Below are positions 53,101-60,500 of a stretch of DNA of 64,000 nucleotides, one piece after another. The position numbers and the translations under genes were made by a program. Position 1 is the first letter of the stretch; each line of letters begins with the position of its first letter. The notes beneath the pieces were generated by a model. The model saw only the letters and a list, made by a program, of their open reading frames with translations. It made no database searches and was not told the origin of the DNA. The stretch covers positions 1 through 64,000 of the forward strand of contig JAGBIY010000020.1 in NCBI GenBank assembly GCA_017934745.1. The letters are read 5' to 3'. This DNA comes from Treponema sp. (lineage in GTDB: Bacteria; Spirochaetota; Spirochaetia; Treponematales; Treponemataceae).

Positions 53101-53534
53101 TCACGTTCAAGATAAACAATTTCCTCGACGTTTCTTTCAGCGCGGAGACGAAGAACAGCGTCATCTACAGGTACTTTTGCACTGCGGAGAACTACGAGTA
53201 CTATTATGCGGGAAAGGGCGAGAGAAGCTGGTTCAAGGACCTCCTCGACTCGTTCAGGTTCGACGACAAGGAAAAGCGCGAGTCCAGCGCGTTCAAGATG
53301 AAGACTGTCAGCCTTTCCGTGACCCACGACCTTGACGACTGGGACTTGAACTTTTCCATGTCGGTCTCTCCGACCCTCATTTCCGAGACGGACGGGACGA
53401 AGAGCTACGACTTCAGTCCGGAGATTTCCCTGAGCATCGCTTGGAGACCGCTTTCGAGCATGAAGACGGAACTCAAGTACGAGCTTGACGACACTACGAA
53501 GGAGAGCGTCTGGGAGTTGAACCCGTCCGATTAG
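50127..53534 (+). CDS. lptD: LptD/OstA-family outer-membrane protein
   Basis: LptD proteins form the outer-membrane lipid/LPS translocon. The 1135-aa product has a signal peptide (about 1-24). An OstA/LptA-like jellyroll follows (about 35-130, IVLTGDVKVSVTSGSKTTTI and AEGNVELDQSSGG, ADSLLFNTVTLEGIFDNG), then the LptD motif region (VLYVGRVPLLWLPAFYYPKD, about 195-214), then a very large beta-barrel. A Glu/Lys/Ala coiled-coil-like stretch (about 535-585) is inserted within the barrel region and looks like a long loop or plug. Treponemes such as T. pallidum encode LptD-like proteins although they lack classical LPS, so the substrate is open. It follows uvrA by 50 bp. Confidence 0.85.
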   Translation: MKVKKFFSAPFLFFLLSLASIAFSAEKSVIKIESAQKSEYKKDEENGSDTIVLTGDVKVSVTSGSKTTTIKADKINYNRGNDMIYAEGNVELDQSSGGTSGGETVTADSLLFNTVTLEGIFDNGRAVQTSSDALNLPSGSKLIVASEMFGRDSGGTIAFKSGNLTFCDDEDPHWRIKASRIWLLPGGEFAFLNAVLYVGRVPLLWLPAFYYPKDELIFNPSFGYKSRTGYFFNTTTYLYGRKSADSSSTSSDDDDDKINFFSLMNTSSMKEQVREGLVLHNLDEDFKGDTSHYVKIMADYYENLGIMTGIDANVVPGSYLTSLVANLELGFSNTVFKNNSVYTPFNALGDKVSDSSNFMGFDAPFRYQANLKMTFAKPFTLNISIPIYSDPYFDYDFNNRAESMDWIGYAMNGGKTSEDDDEDVTEISSFTWNLNGSYKIPLPAAVSPYVSSLSVSSFSSSVAYSSKAATLTDRDEYADDSAWATYTPARKFYYPSQVNPFKSTLSISGTIFKYPADSSSSKAKSAASLVKIDEFKTEEELLKEKEEAEKKAEEARLASLTPEQRKAEEEKKKGEKSDGESESKVVFDESVLPSLSVSVPSVKSVGDLTYTLGYTVTPDFTSQFSYSSTALETPEDFSWSDMQSTYINVKSPATLSSTLGYKGGFFSLTDSLTFSPVYQRHPYLKSAEVDENGNESTSNGGYTEASKLSIKKTDYNARKLDLSSTNTATIKPFYYTDHFSGTSLAWNSTMKLVDTEFLSDEYTSDDDDPEWEYHVFDFWDKDEFTTHSLTGTFAASELDGKLTQSLALTSTLPPRYKSYTGTLTLGFPCVTLTTSGGIKENETEQTESNADSWEKWIKQDFSESLSVSLFDSKLKISQSYAFDFEKWDHESFKASVSGYGAQLSYVASYVSGYYFNVATDDDGNVISRRGWKANSSDEKKFQPYSMTLSYTKPSATYKYWSDRVSFAPTLTTSVVYDFLRPTSSYFSFKPGLTFKINNFLDVSFSAETKNSVIYRYFCTAENYEYYYAGKGERSWFKDLLDSFRFDDKEKRESSAFKMKTVSLSVTHDLDDWDLNFSMSVSPTLISETDGTKSYDFSPEISLSIAWRPLSSMKTELKYELDDTTKESVWELNPSD

Positions 53535-53558
53535 GCCTGTTGATTTCACTTTTGTTAA

Positions 53559-53587
53559 TTGTGAATTGTCGCTTCTTAGGGTAGAAT
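53559..53587 (+). promoter_or_regulatory. Promoter of the phoH gene
   Basis: TTGTGA (53559-53564), a 17-bp spacer and TAGAAT (53582-53587). The -10 box ends 9 bp before the ATG at 53597. The GGAG between them would lie at or before the transcription start, so the message from this promoter may be leaderless. Confidence 0.6.
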
Positions 53588-53596
53588 TGGAGACAG

Positions 53597-54610
53597 ATGG
53601 AAAAAGAATTTACGATTGTCCTGTCGGACGGCGATGTCCTTTCGAATGTCTGCGGGACGAATGATTGCAATTTGAAGCTCGTGGAGGAGTATCTTGGGAC
53701 TCCAGTCTACACGAAGGGAAACGAGCTTTCTATAGAGAACGATGATGCCGAGGTGCAGCAGAAATTCAAATTCATAATAGACAGAATCACCGACGAGATA
53801 GCGGAGAGCGGCGCGTGCCCTCTCGATTTGGTCGAATCTATTTTGAACACGGGTTTTGTCGGTTGGGAGAAGTCGCCTTCATCTTCGTCTTCCAGGAATT
53901 TCAACGCGGGGGAGGCAGCCATTCAGATTCCCGGAGGAACGCACAAGGTCTACCCAAAGACGAAGAACCAGTCCGTCCTCGTCAAGGAATTCAGGAAGAA
54001 CGACTTGGTGTTCGCTGTCGGTCCCGCCGGTTCGGGAAAGACTTTTTTGGCGGTCGCGGAGGCCCTTCGCCTAGTGCTCTCCAAAAAGGTCAATTCCATA
54101 ATCCTCACCCGCCCAATCGTCGAGGCTGGCGAGAGTCTGGGCTTTTTGCCCGGAACCTTGGAGGAGAAGATAAACCCGTACCTGCGTCCGCTCTATGACT
54201 CGATGGGAGCCTGCATACCGCGCGAGATGGTGCAGAAGCTTACGGAGAACGGAGTCATAGAGATTGCGCCTCTCGCCTACATGAGGGGGCGCACGCTTTC
54301 GAACTGCGCCGTCATTCTCGACGAGGCGCAGAACACCACGACGGAGCAGATGAAGATGTTCCTCACCCGGATGGGAGAGAACTCCAAGATGTTCATAACA
54401 GGAGATTCCACGCAGATAGATTTGCCGAGACGCGCGAAGTCGGGGCTTCTTCATGCGTTGAAGATATTGAGGGGGATTCCCGAAATCAGCATTGTCGAAC
54501 TCGACGACACGGACGTTGTGAGGTCGGCATTGGTGAGGAAGATTGTGCGCGCGTACGAAATCGACTCGGAAAGGGAAGAGTCGAAAATGGCGCGCCAGTC
54601 GGATTTTTAA
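53597..54610 (+). CDS. phoH: PhoH-family ATPase
   Basis: PhoH-like P-loop ATPases are linked to RNA metabolism and commonly sit beside ybeY, as here. The 337-aa product has an N-terminal KH-like region (about 1-100), then the ATPase: Walker A VGPAGSGKTFLAVAEALRL (about 140-158), TRPIVEAGESLGFLPG, Walker B CAVILDEAQNTT (about 236-247) and GDSTQIDLP. The C-terminus ends in a charged helix. It starts the run phoH-HD phosphodiesterase-ybeY-TlyC-like, a conserved bacterial neighbourhood. Confidence 0.95.
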   Translation: MEKEFTIVLSDGDVLSNVCGTNDCNLKLVEEYLGTPVYTKGNELSIENDDAEVQQKFKFIIDRITDEIAESGACPLDLVESILNTGFVGWEKSPSSSSSRNFNAGEAAIQIPGGTHKVYPKTKNQSVLVKEFRKNDLVFAVGPAGSGKTFLAVAEALRLVLSKKVNSIILTRPIVEAGESLGFLPGTLEEKINPYLRPLYDSMGACIPREMVQKLTENGVIEIAPLAYMRGRTLSNCAVILDEAQNTTTEQMKMFLTRMGENSKMFITGDSTQIDLPRRAKSGLLHALKILRGIPEISIVELDDTDVVRSALVRKIVRAYEIDSEREESKMARQSDF

Positions 54611-54626
54611 AAAGGAGTTGGAAAAA

Positions 54627-56591
54627 ATGTCTGAGAACGAAGAGAAAAATGCGCTCGCATTTCCGTCCGGTGAAAACGCTGGGCACGAGATGGGCTTGCA
54701 AATCGAAGAGAAGCCGGGTTCAAACGGTGTCTTCAAGGATTTTTTGGAATTCCTCAAACGCGACTGGGGAAGGATTCTGCTCGGAATTGCCGTGTTCGCC
54801 GCGGTTTCCGCTGTCGTGTATTTCAGCGCGAACACGACCGACTCGCTGTCGGCTTATGCCGCCGAGGAGTACGAGGTCGGACAGTGCTCCGACAAGACCG
54901 TGATAGCCACTAAGACAATGAAGGCCACGGCCGCGTACCCGGTCGAAATCGAGGAGGGCGAGAAGATAATAAAGAAGGGCTTCCCGATAACGGAGGAGGG
55001 GCTTTTGAAGCTCCGTAAGCTCTCCGATGTCCCTGTCACAATCGACTACCGCACAATCGGGAACAGCATCTTCTTCTTGGTCCTTATCGGCGCGTTGTGG
55101 ATAATCCTGTTCAGCCCGGTCATACTCGGACGCAGGGTCGAGATGAAGGAGCTGGTGCTCGAATCGCTTCTTTTCATAATGGCGTTCTGCATAACGGCTT
55201 TCGCGTACAAATCGCTGATTTTCCAGTCCGAGTACAGAATAGCGGTCGTCATCACGTCGACTTTGAGCGTGTTCCTAGTCGCCATTCTTTTCGGCCAGCT
55301 TTCCGCGTTCCTGTACACGTTCGTTTTGGCGGCGGGCATCTTCGCTGCGACGAATTTCCAGACCGTGCCGTTCATTTTCACGCTGGCCACTGGACTTTCG
55401 GCCGCCAGAATCGTAAGGAAAATATCGAAGAGAATCGACATCGTTTTCGCTTCCATCTTGCAGGCGTTCCTTTCCGTCGTCTTCATGTTGGTGCTGAAGG
55501 TGATTTTCAACGACGATTTCAAGGACTGCTTCCTCGTCCTTCCGGGCGTGGCCGTGAACGCTTTCGTCTCTGGAATCTTCGTGCTCGGCCTTCTCACTCC
55601 GCTTGAGAACCTCATGAACACGGCTTCAGTGTTCAGACTCATGGACTTGAACAGCGACACGAACACTGAAGTCCTCCAGAAAATGCAGATTTACGCGCTC
55701 GGAACGTATAGCCACAGCACGATGGTCGCACAGCTCGCCGAAGCCGCATGCAAGAAAATCGGTGCGAACGCCCTTTTGGCGCGCGTCGCGTCTTTGTACC
55801 ACGACATCGGAAAAATCGAGCAGCCGGAGTATTTCACGGAGAACCAGGAGGGCGAGACAAAGCACAAGCACGATTCCCTTAGTCCCGCGGTATCGGCTTC
55901 AATAATAAAGAGCCATGTGAAGAAGGGCGTGGACATCGCGAAAAAGCTCCATCTTCCCCGCCAGGTCATCGACATAATCGAAGAGCACCACGGAAACAGC
56001 CTCATAGCGTTCTTCTATGCCAAGGCCAAGGAGAGCGACCCGAACGTATCCGTCGAAGACTTCTCGTATTCCGGGCATCCGCCTGTTTCCAAGGAGAGCG
56101 CGGTCGTCATGCTCGCCGACACTGTGGAAGCGGCCTGCAGAAGCCTTGACAGCCCGACACCGGAGCGCATCGAGAAATTCATCCAGACGCTCATAGACGG
56201 AAAAATCAACGGGCACCAGCTCGACGACTGCGGATTGACGTTCGGGGAACTCACGCTCATCAAGAACGCTTTCGTGCAGATTCTGACAGGTCACTACCAT
56301 TCGAGGATAAAGTATCCGAACCAGAAAGACCCGGACGAGCAGAAGAAAATAGAAGACAAGCGGACCGACGGTGAGACTCAGGCTCCCGAAAAAGCGGACG
56401 AATCCGATGGCGGAAAAGTTGAGCCAGTTTCGGATTCCGAGACCTCTGGCGAGTCCATCGTCATCCACGAGAGCGATGCGGATGAAAATGGCGAAAAGGA
56501 ATCGGAGTCTGATGCGATTGTCATTCAGGATAATTCGGCAGAGGCGGAACAGGATTCCGGCGACGGAGAAGAGCGCAAGCAGGAGATGTGA
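54627..56591 (+). CDS. pgpH: 7TM-HD family protein, cyclic-di-AMP phosphodiesterase (PgpH-like)
   Basis: PgpH-type proteins hydrolyse cyclic-di-AMP in the inner membrane. The 654-aa protein has a first transmembrane helix (about 50-68), a short extracytoplasmic segment (about 70-135) with YPVEIEEGEKIIKKGFPITE, then a cluster of six or seven membrane helices (about 140-335). The cytoplasmic HD domain follows (LGTYSHSTMVAQLAEAACKK, SLYHDIGKIEQPEYF with HD pair, and KHKHDSLSPAVSA), ending near IIEEHHGNSLIAFFYAKAKE. The extracytoplasmic 7TMR-HDED part is much shorter than in Listeria PgpH. An acidic tail (about 585-654) follows. AAGGAG precedes ATG 54627. Confidence 0.88.
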   Translation: MSENEEKNALAFPSGENAGHEMGLQIEEKPGSNGVFKDFLEFLKRDWGRILLGIAVFAAVSAVVYFSANTTDSLSAYAAEEYEVGQCSDKTVIATKTMKATAAYPVEIEEGEKIIKKGFPITEEGLLKLRKLSDVPVTIDYRTIGNSIFFLVLIGALWIILFSPVILGRRVEMKELVLESLLFIMAFCITAFAYKSLIFQSEYRIAVVITSTLSVFLVAILFGQLSAFLYTFVLAAGIFAATNFQTVPFIFTLATGLSAARIVRKISKRIDIVFASILQAFLSVVFMLVLKVIFNDDFKDCFLVLPGVAVNAFVSGIFVLGLLTPLENLMNTASVFRLMDLNSDTNTEVLQKMQIYALGTYSHSTMVAQLAEAACKKIGANALLARVASLYHDIGKIEQPEYFTENQEGETKHKHDSLSPAVSASIIKSHVKKGVDIAKKLHLPRQVIDIIEEHHGNSLIAFFYAKAKESDPNVSVEDFSYSGHPPVSKESAVVMLADTVEAACRSLDSPTPERIEKFIQTLIDGKINGHQLDDCGLTFGELTLIKNAFVQILTGHYHSRIKYPNQKDPDEQKKIEDKRTDGETQAPEKADESDGGKVEPVSDSETSGESIVIHESDADENGEKESESDAIVIQDNSAEAEQDSGDGEERKQEM

Positions 56592-56594
56592 TTT

Positions 56595-57113
56595 ATGGAA
56601 GCTGCAGGCAGAAAAAACAGGATTCTCGTTTCGGTTCAGGAAGGGCTTGAGAAAAACGAATCCAACGCGTGGGTGTTCGATTTGGTCGAATCAGGAAAAA
56701 TAGAGGACTTCGAGGAGAATGTCCTTGAGAAATTCGGCTACGACGGCGAGGAGGTTTCGATTCTCTTCTGCGACGACGAATTCATCCGCGAATTCAACAG
56801 GCGCGACAGGGGAATCGACTCCGCCACCGACATACTCGAATACGAGAACGGCGAGGAGTACGAGGACGAAGAGGGCGACTGGTACATCGCGGGCGACATG
56901 CTCATAAGCTTCGAGACTTTGCCGAAGAACGCGGAATATTTCGGTGTCGGGCAGAACGAAGAGTTGAAGAGGCTTCTCGTCCACGGAACGCTGCACCTGA
57001 ACGGATACGACCACGGGGACGCGCATGTGGAGCCGGGCGTGGAGGTGACGGACGAGATGCTCAGGATGCAGGAGGACGCTCTCAAGGATTTCGGGGAAAT
57101 CCGATTGATTTAG
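56595..57113 (+). CDS. ybeY: Endoribonuclease YbeY
   Basis: YbeY is a metal-dependent RNase for 16S rRNA maturation and ribosome quality control. The 172-aa product has the zinc motif HGTLHLNGYDHG (H-x3-H-x5-H, about 131-142) and the central SILFCDDEFIREFNRRDRGI pattern (about 55-74). It starts 3 bp after the HD gene. Downstream lies the TlyC-like gene, as in many bacteria (phoH-HD-ybeY-corC order). The N-terminal 35 residues are less conserved. Confidence 0.93.
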   Translation: MEAAGRKNRILVSVQEGLEKNESNAWVFDLVESGKIEDFEENVLEKFGYDGEEVSILFCDDEFIREFNRRDRGIDSATDILEYENGEEYEDEEGDWYIAGDMLISFETLPKNAEYFGVGQNEELKRLLVHGTLHLNGYDHGDAHVEPGVEVTDEMLRMQEDALKDFGEIRLI

Positions 57114-57153
57114 AGGAAACTCGGTTGCTAAAGAATTGAAAAAGGTGGGAAAA

Positions 57154-57966
57154 ATGGGATTGTTCAGTTTCGGAAAAAAGAAGAAAGAGGAGGACGACCC
57201 CTCCGGTAAAGACAATGGAGAGGAGTTGACATCGATACTATCGGAAGAGAAGAAGGACATGATAAAGGGCATAGAGGATTTGTCCGAGACTTCTGTCAAA
57301 GAGGTCATGATTCCGAGAATCGATGTCGATTTTTTGTCTATCGACACACCGCAGGAGGAACTGCTGCAGAAAATCGCTTCGAGCGGGCATTCCCGCTTCC
57401 CTGTCTACAGCGAATCGATAGACAACGTGACGGGCGTTCTCTATGTGAAGGACATCATCAAGGCGTTCGCCAGGAAAGAGCGCGGCGTCGACTTGCAGAA
57501 GATAATCAGGAAGGCGTATTTCGTTCCAGAGTCCAAGAAGATAGACGGGCTCCTCCGCGAATTCAAAAGGAGGCACCTGCACATCGCCATCGCCATAGAC
57601 GAGTACGGCGGAATATCGGGAATCGTATGCATGGAGGACATCATCGAAGAGATTGTGGGCGACATCCAGGACGAATTCGACCACGAGGGCGAGGAGTTGA
57701 AGCCGCTTGGAGGAAACGCATGGCTCTGCGACGCCAGGATGAACCTTGAGGATTTGAACGATGCGATAGAGTCCAACTTCCCGACGAAGGAATTCGACAC
57801 GCTCGGAGGCTTCGTCCTTGACCTGTTCGCCCGCGTTCCGTCTGTCAACGAGAAAATCGAGTACGAGAATTTTGAATTCATGGTCCATTCAATGGAAGGT
57901 CATCGGGTAAATCAAATCAAAGTATTTAGGAAGACCGAGCCAAAAGTTGACGATAATGAACAATAA
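57154..57966 (+). CDS. tlyC: CBS-domain protein of the CorC/TlyC family
   Basis: This family pairs two CBS domains with a C-terminal CorC_HlyC domain and is linked to Mg/Co efflux or, in spirochaetes, to matrix binding (TlyC). The 270-aa product has a charged N-terminal region, the CBS pair (about 45-170; VKEVMIPRIDVDFLSIDTPQ and FPVYSESIDNVTGVLYVKDI, AIAIDEYGGISGIVCMEDII) and the C-terminal domain (about 185-265; DARMNLEDLNDAIESNFPT). It lacks the membrane helices of full CorB/C proteins. ATG 57154 follows GGTGGG; a TTG at 57136 is in frame. It completes the ybeY neighbourhood. Confidence 0.9.
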   Translation: MGLFSFGKKKKEEDDPSGKDNGEELTSILSEEKKDMIKGIEDLSETSVKEVMIPRIDVDFLSIDTPQEELLQKIASSGHSRFPVYSESIDNVTGVLYVKDIIKAFARKERGVDLQKIIRKAYFVPESKKIDGLLREFKRRHLHIAIAIDEYGGISGIVCMEDIIEEIVGDIQDEFDHEGEELKPLGGNAWLCDARMNLEDLNDAIESNFPTKEFDTLGGFVLDLFARVPSVNEKIEYENFEFMVHSMEGHRVNQIKVFRKTEPKVDDNEQ

Positions 57967-57999
57967 GGAAAAATTTTTTTTCAAACAGAGAGTCTAAAA

Positions 58000-60096
58000 A
58001 TGAAGTTTAACGCAAAAATATTTTCGCTTGTCCTGTCCGGTTTGTTTTTTTCATCATCCGCGCTCTGGGCCGGCGCTCTTGAATCCTACAACATGGGATT
58101 GTCGAAGCAGAGCAGGGAAGATTATTACGGAGCTTCCGAGGATTTCCATCAGGCTCTGCAGGCGAATCCGTATTACGGGGACGCCTGGTTTCATCTTGCG
58201 GAAGTGACCTACTCGATAGGCGACTACAGTCTTGCGCTCACATATCTCGATTCCGCAGAAAAATACGCAAAAAGCAGAACCGAAATCCAGAACCTCAGGG
58301 GCATGGTCTACATCGCGCTTGGCCGCTTGCCTGAGGCGAAAAAGATTTTCAACGACATAATCAAGGCGAACCCGAACGATGTCGACGCAAGGTTCGGACT
58401 CGCGGAAATAGAGCTTTATTCAGGCGGCTATTCAGGCGCGACCAGGCTCTATCAGGACGCGCTCAAGCGGCAGTCGACGAACAGGAAGGCTCTTCTTTCG
58501 CTCGCGCTCCTTTCCGCCGAGAACGGCAACTACGATGCCGCCCAGAACTACATAATGCAGGCGCTCAAGTACCATTCCGGCGACGCGGAGGTCCACTATC
58601 TCGCCTCGTACCTCGACGCGCGCCGCGGCGACTTGCAGAACGCTGAGAGAAAGGCTCGCGGAGCTGTCCAGATAAAGAAGGACTACACGAAGGCGTATGT
58701 CCTCCTCGCGAGCATACTCTATGCGCAGGGCAGGTACGACGACACTATAGACACTTGCGAGTACCTCATCTCGAAGAACAGGAAGACGGCCGAGGCTTGG
58801 TATTTGAAGGGGCTGTCGCAGGTGAAGAAGAACCAGCCGGAAGCTGCCATCACGACATGGAATAACGCCCTTTTCGACAATCCACAGGACGAAATCATGA
58901 GGGCGGCGTTGGAGATTCTCGTCGTCAAGACGTACTCGCTTGAGGATTCTAGGCGGAACAAGTGGGCGGACTACCACATAAAGAAGGCGCGCGACTACAA
59001 GAAGACGTTCATGGGCGAGGAGGCCCGATACGAATACCAGCGCGCGTTGAAAATCGCCCCATACAACTCGACTGTGCGGGCCGAATTCGCCGATTTGATT
59101 TCAAAGTCCGGCTTGAACGAGCTTTACTTGAACCAGCTCAAATTCATAAAGAGCATCAAGAATCCAAACGAGAAGAAGAACCAGTACCAGGAGAACAAAA
59201 TCAACGACACAATCGAGGCATACGACTCGCTCATGAAGTATTCCCTCGCTTCCGAATGGAATGTCGATCCGTTCTATCTGGACAAAATCAGATGGAATGT
59301 CGGAGTCTTCTATAAAAATTCCACTTCCCACCTCATCCATCCAGAAGCCGAGGTCGTGGCAGCCGGCATGGTTTCCGACATCTTCGGAGGTGTTGCGACG
59401 ACATCCGTTTCCGTCCTCGACTCTTCCGTAAGCGGATACGGCGAGGCTTACAGACTTGCAAGGCAGCGGAACCTCGACTATTTCTCCCTCATAACGATAG
59501 ACGAGACGGACAGGGAGATTTCAATGGACGTCGTGGTTTATTCTGGGCGTACAGGAACGGAGACGACGCGGTTCAGCTATTTCAGGACAGGCAACGACAA
59601 ATTCGCTTCGATTCTAAGGGGATTCAGGCGGGATTTGCTCAACATGCTCCCCGTCAGGGGGAAAATCATCCAGAGAAGCGTCAACGACTTGCTCGTGGAT
59701 TTGGGTTTTGTTGAAGGAATGAAGGAAGGGGCGGTGCTCGATGTCATCAAGGCTGGAAAAATCCAGACGGCGGATTCTGGGCGAGGCGTAAAATTCGACG
59801 AAAAGGATTTGCTCGGAACGATAACGATAACGAGAGTCGGCGAGGAAATCTCGTTGGGAACGCTCAAGCAGAACGGTTTTTATGACAAGGTGAACATCGG
59901 CGACGAGCTTCTTGTGCGCTCCCTTCCGAATTCGAAGGGCACGAACGACGGCAACATATCGGACACGGCTCCAGCGGCTGGCGAGAACGGCGGAAGAATC
60001 CTTCCCGACGATGCCGACAAGAAGAAACTCAACGCGGACGAGCTTGGACTCGTGAAAACGCCGCTCGTCCTCGATTTGATTCGGGATATAAAATAG
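58000..60096 (+). CDS. Secreted TPR-repeat protein
   Basis: A 698-aa exported protein. Signal peptide about 1-24 (ALWA/GALES). Residues about 28-400 form tandem tetratricopeptide repeats, e.g. YYGASEDFHQALQANPYYGD, DYSLALTYLDSAEKYAKSRT and EARYEYQRALKIAPYNSTVR. The C-terminal third (about 420-670) is different: a beta-rich region with HPEAEVVAAGMVSDIFGGVA and LITIDETDREISMDVVVYSG, resembling TolB-like/GNA1162-type domains of envelope proteins. TPRs mediate protein contacts, here in the periplasm. It starts 33 bp after the TlyC-like gene. Function unknown to me. Confidence 0.85.
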   Translation: MKFNAKIFSLVLSGLFFSSSALWAGALESYNMGLSKQSREDYYGASEDFHQALQANPYYGDAWFHLAEVTYSIGDYSLALTYLDSAEKYAKSRTEIQNLRGMVYIALGRLPEAKKIFNDIIKANPNDVDARFGLAEIELYSGGYSGATRLYQDALKRQSTNRKALLSLALLSAENGNYDAAQNYIMQALKYHSGDAEVHYLASYLDARRGDLQNAERKARGAVQIKKDYTKAYVLLASILYAQGRYDDTIDTCEYLISKNRKTAEAWYLKGLSQVKKNQPEAAITTWNNALFDNPQDEIMRAALEILVVKTYSLEDSRRNKWADYHIKKARDYKKTFMGEEARYEYQRALKIAPYNSTVRAEFADLISKSGLNELYLNQLKFIKSIKNPNEKKNQYQENKINDTIEAYDSLMKYSLASEWNVDPFYLDKIRWNVGVFYKNSTSHLIHPEAEVVAAGMVSDIFGGVATTSVSVLDSSVSGYGEAYRLARQRNLDYFSLITIDETDREISMDVVVYSGRTGTETTRFSYFRTGNDKFASILRGFRRDLLNMLPVRGKIIQRSVNDLLVDLGFVEGMKEGAVLDVIKAGKIQTADSGRGVKFDEKDLLGTITITRVGEEISLGTLKQNGFYDKVNIGDELLVRSLPNSKGTNDGNISDTAPAAGENGGRILPDDADKKKLNADELGLVKTPLVLDLIRDIK

Positions 60097-60114
60097 ACTT
60101 GTTCGGAGGAAGTC

Positions 60115-60414
60115 ATGTTTGTTTCAGTTGTTTTGGATCCGGGTGGAATGGATTCGGCGAAGGCTATGGCGACGATACTCGCTCGATACAGTTTCAAAAA
60201 AATTCAGAGGGCGTGCTGGGAATGCATGAACATAAACGAAGCGCAGCTCGCCGCATTGAAGCGCGAAATCGATGGAGTCACCGATTATTATGACAAATTG
60301 CGCATATACCAGTTCCCTGTAAACACGAATTTTGCTATAACTGAACTTCTACACAAAAAATGGAGGCGGTGTGTTTTGGGAGCGTCTCCTGAAACTCAAA
60401 AAAAGGCTAAATAG
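60115..60414 (+). CDS. Orphan Cas2-like small protein
   Basis: A 99-aa protein with the Cas2 ferredoxin-like layout: first beta strand MFVSVVLDPGG with the position-8 Asp, helix (SAKAMATILARYSF), strand with KKIQRACWEC (Cas2 usually RVQxSVFEC), helix (NEAQLAALKREID), and strand YDKLRIYQF (Cas2 DSLRIY-type), then a Lys/Arg-rich end. No cas1, no other cas gene and no repeat array is anywhere in this window. GGAGG precedes the ATG. It lies between the TPR protein gene and prfB. It may be a VapD/Cas2-type RNA-binding or nuclease protein with a housekeeping role. The match is by pattern and not verified. Confidence 0.62.
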   Translation: MFVSVVLDPGGMDSAKAMATILARYSFKKIQRACWECMNINEAQLAALKREIDGVTDYYDKLRIYQFPVNTNFAITELLHKKWRRCVLGASPETQKKAK

Positions 60415-60446
60415 ACCTGTTCGTAAATTGGAGTTTACTAACAGGT
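60415..60446 (+). other. Strong two-part hairpin after the Cas2-like gene
   Basis: ACCTGTT (60415-60421) pairs with AACAGGT (60440-60446), and inside it GTAAA (60423-60427) pairs with TTTAC (60434-60438), with one C/T mismatch between the stems and a TTGGAG loop. The loop's GGAG is complementary to anti-SD. No T run follows, so it is not a standard terminator. It begins right after the stop codon of the Cas2-like gene, 55 bp before prfB. Confidence 0.65.
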
Positions 60447-60500
60447 TCAATGAAGTTCCCTCTAGCCTAAGAATAGAAATTTTTAACGGAGTCATAAGAA

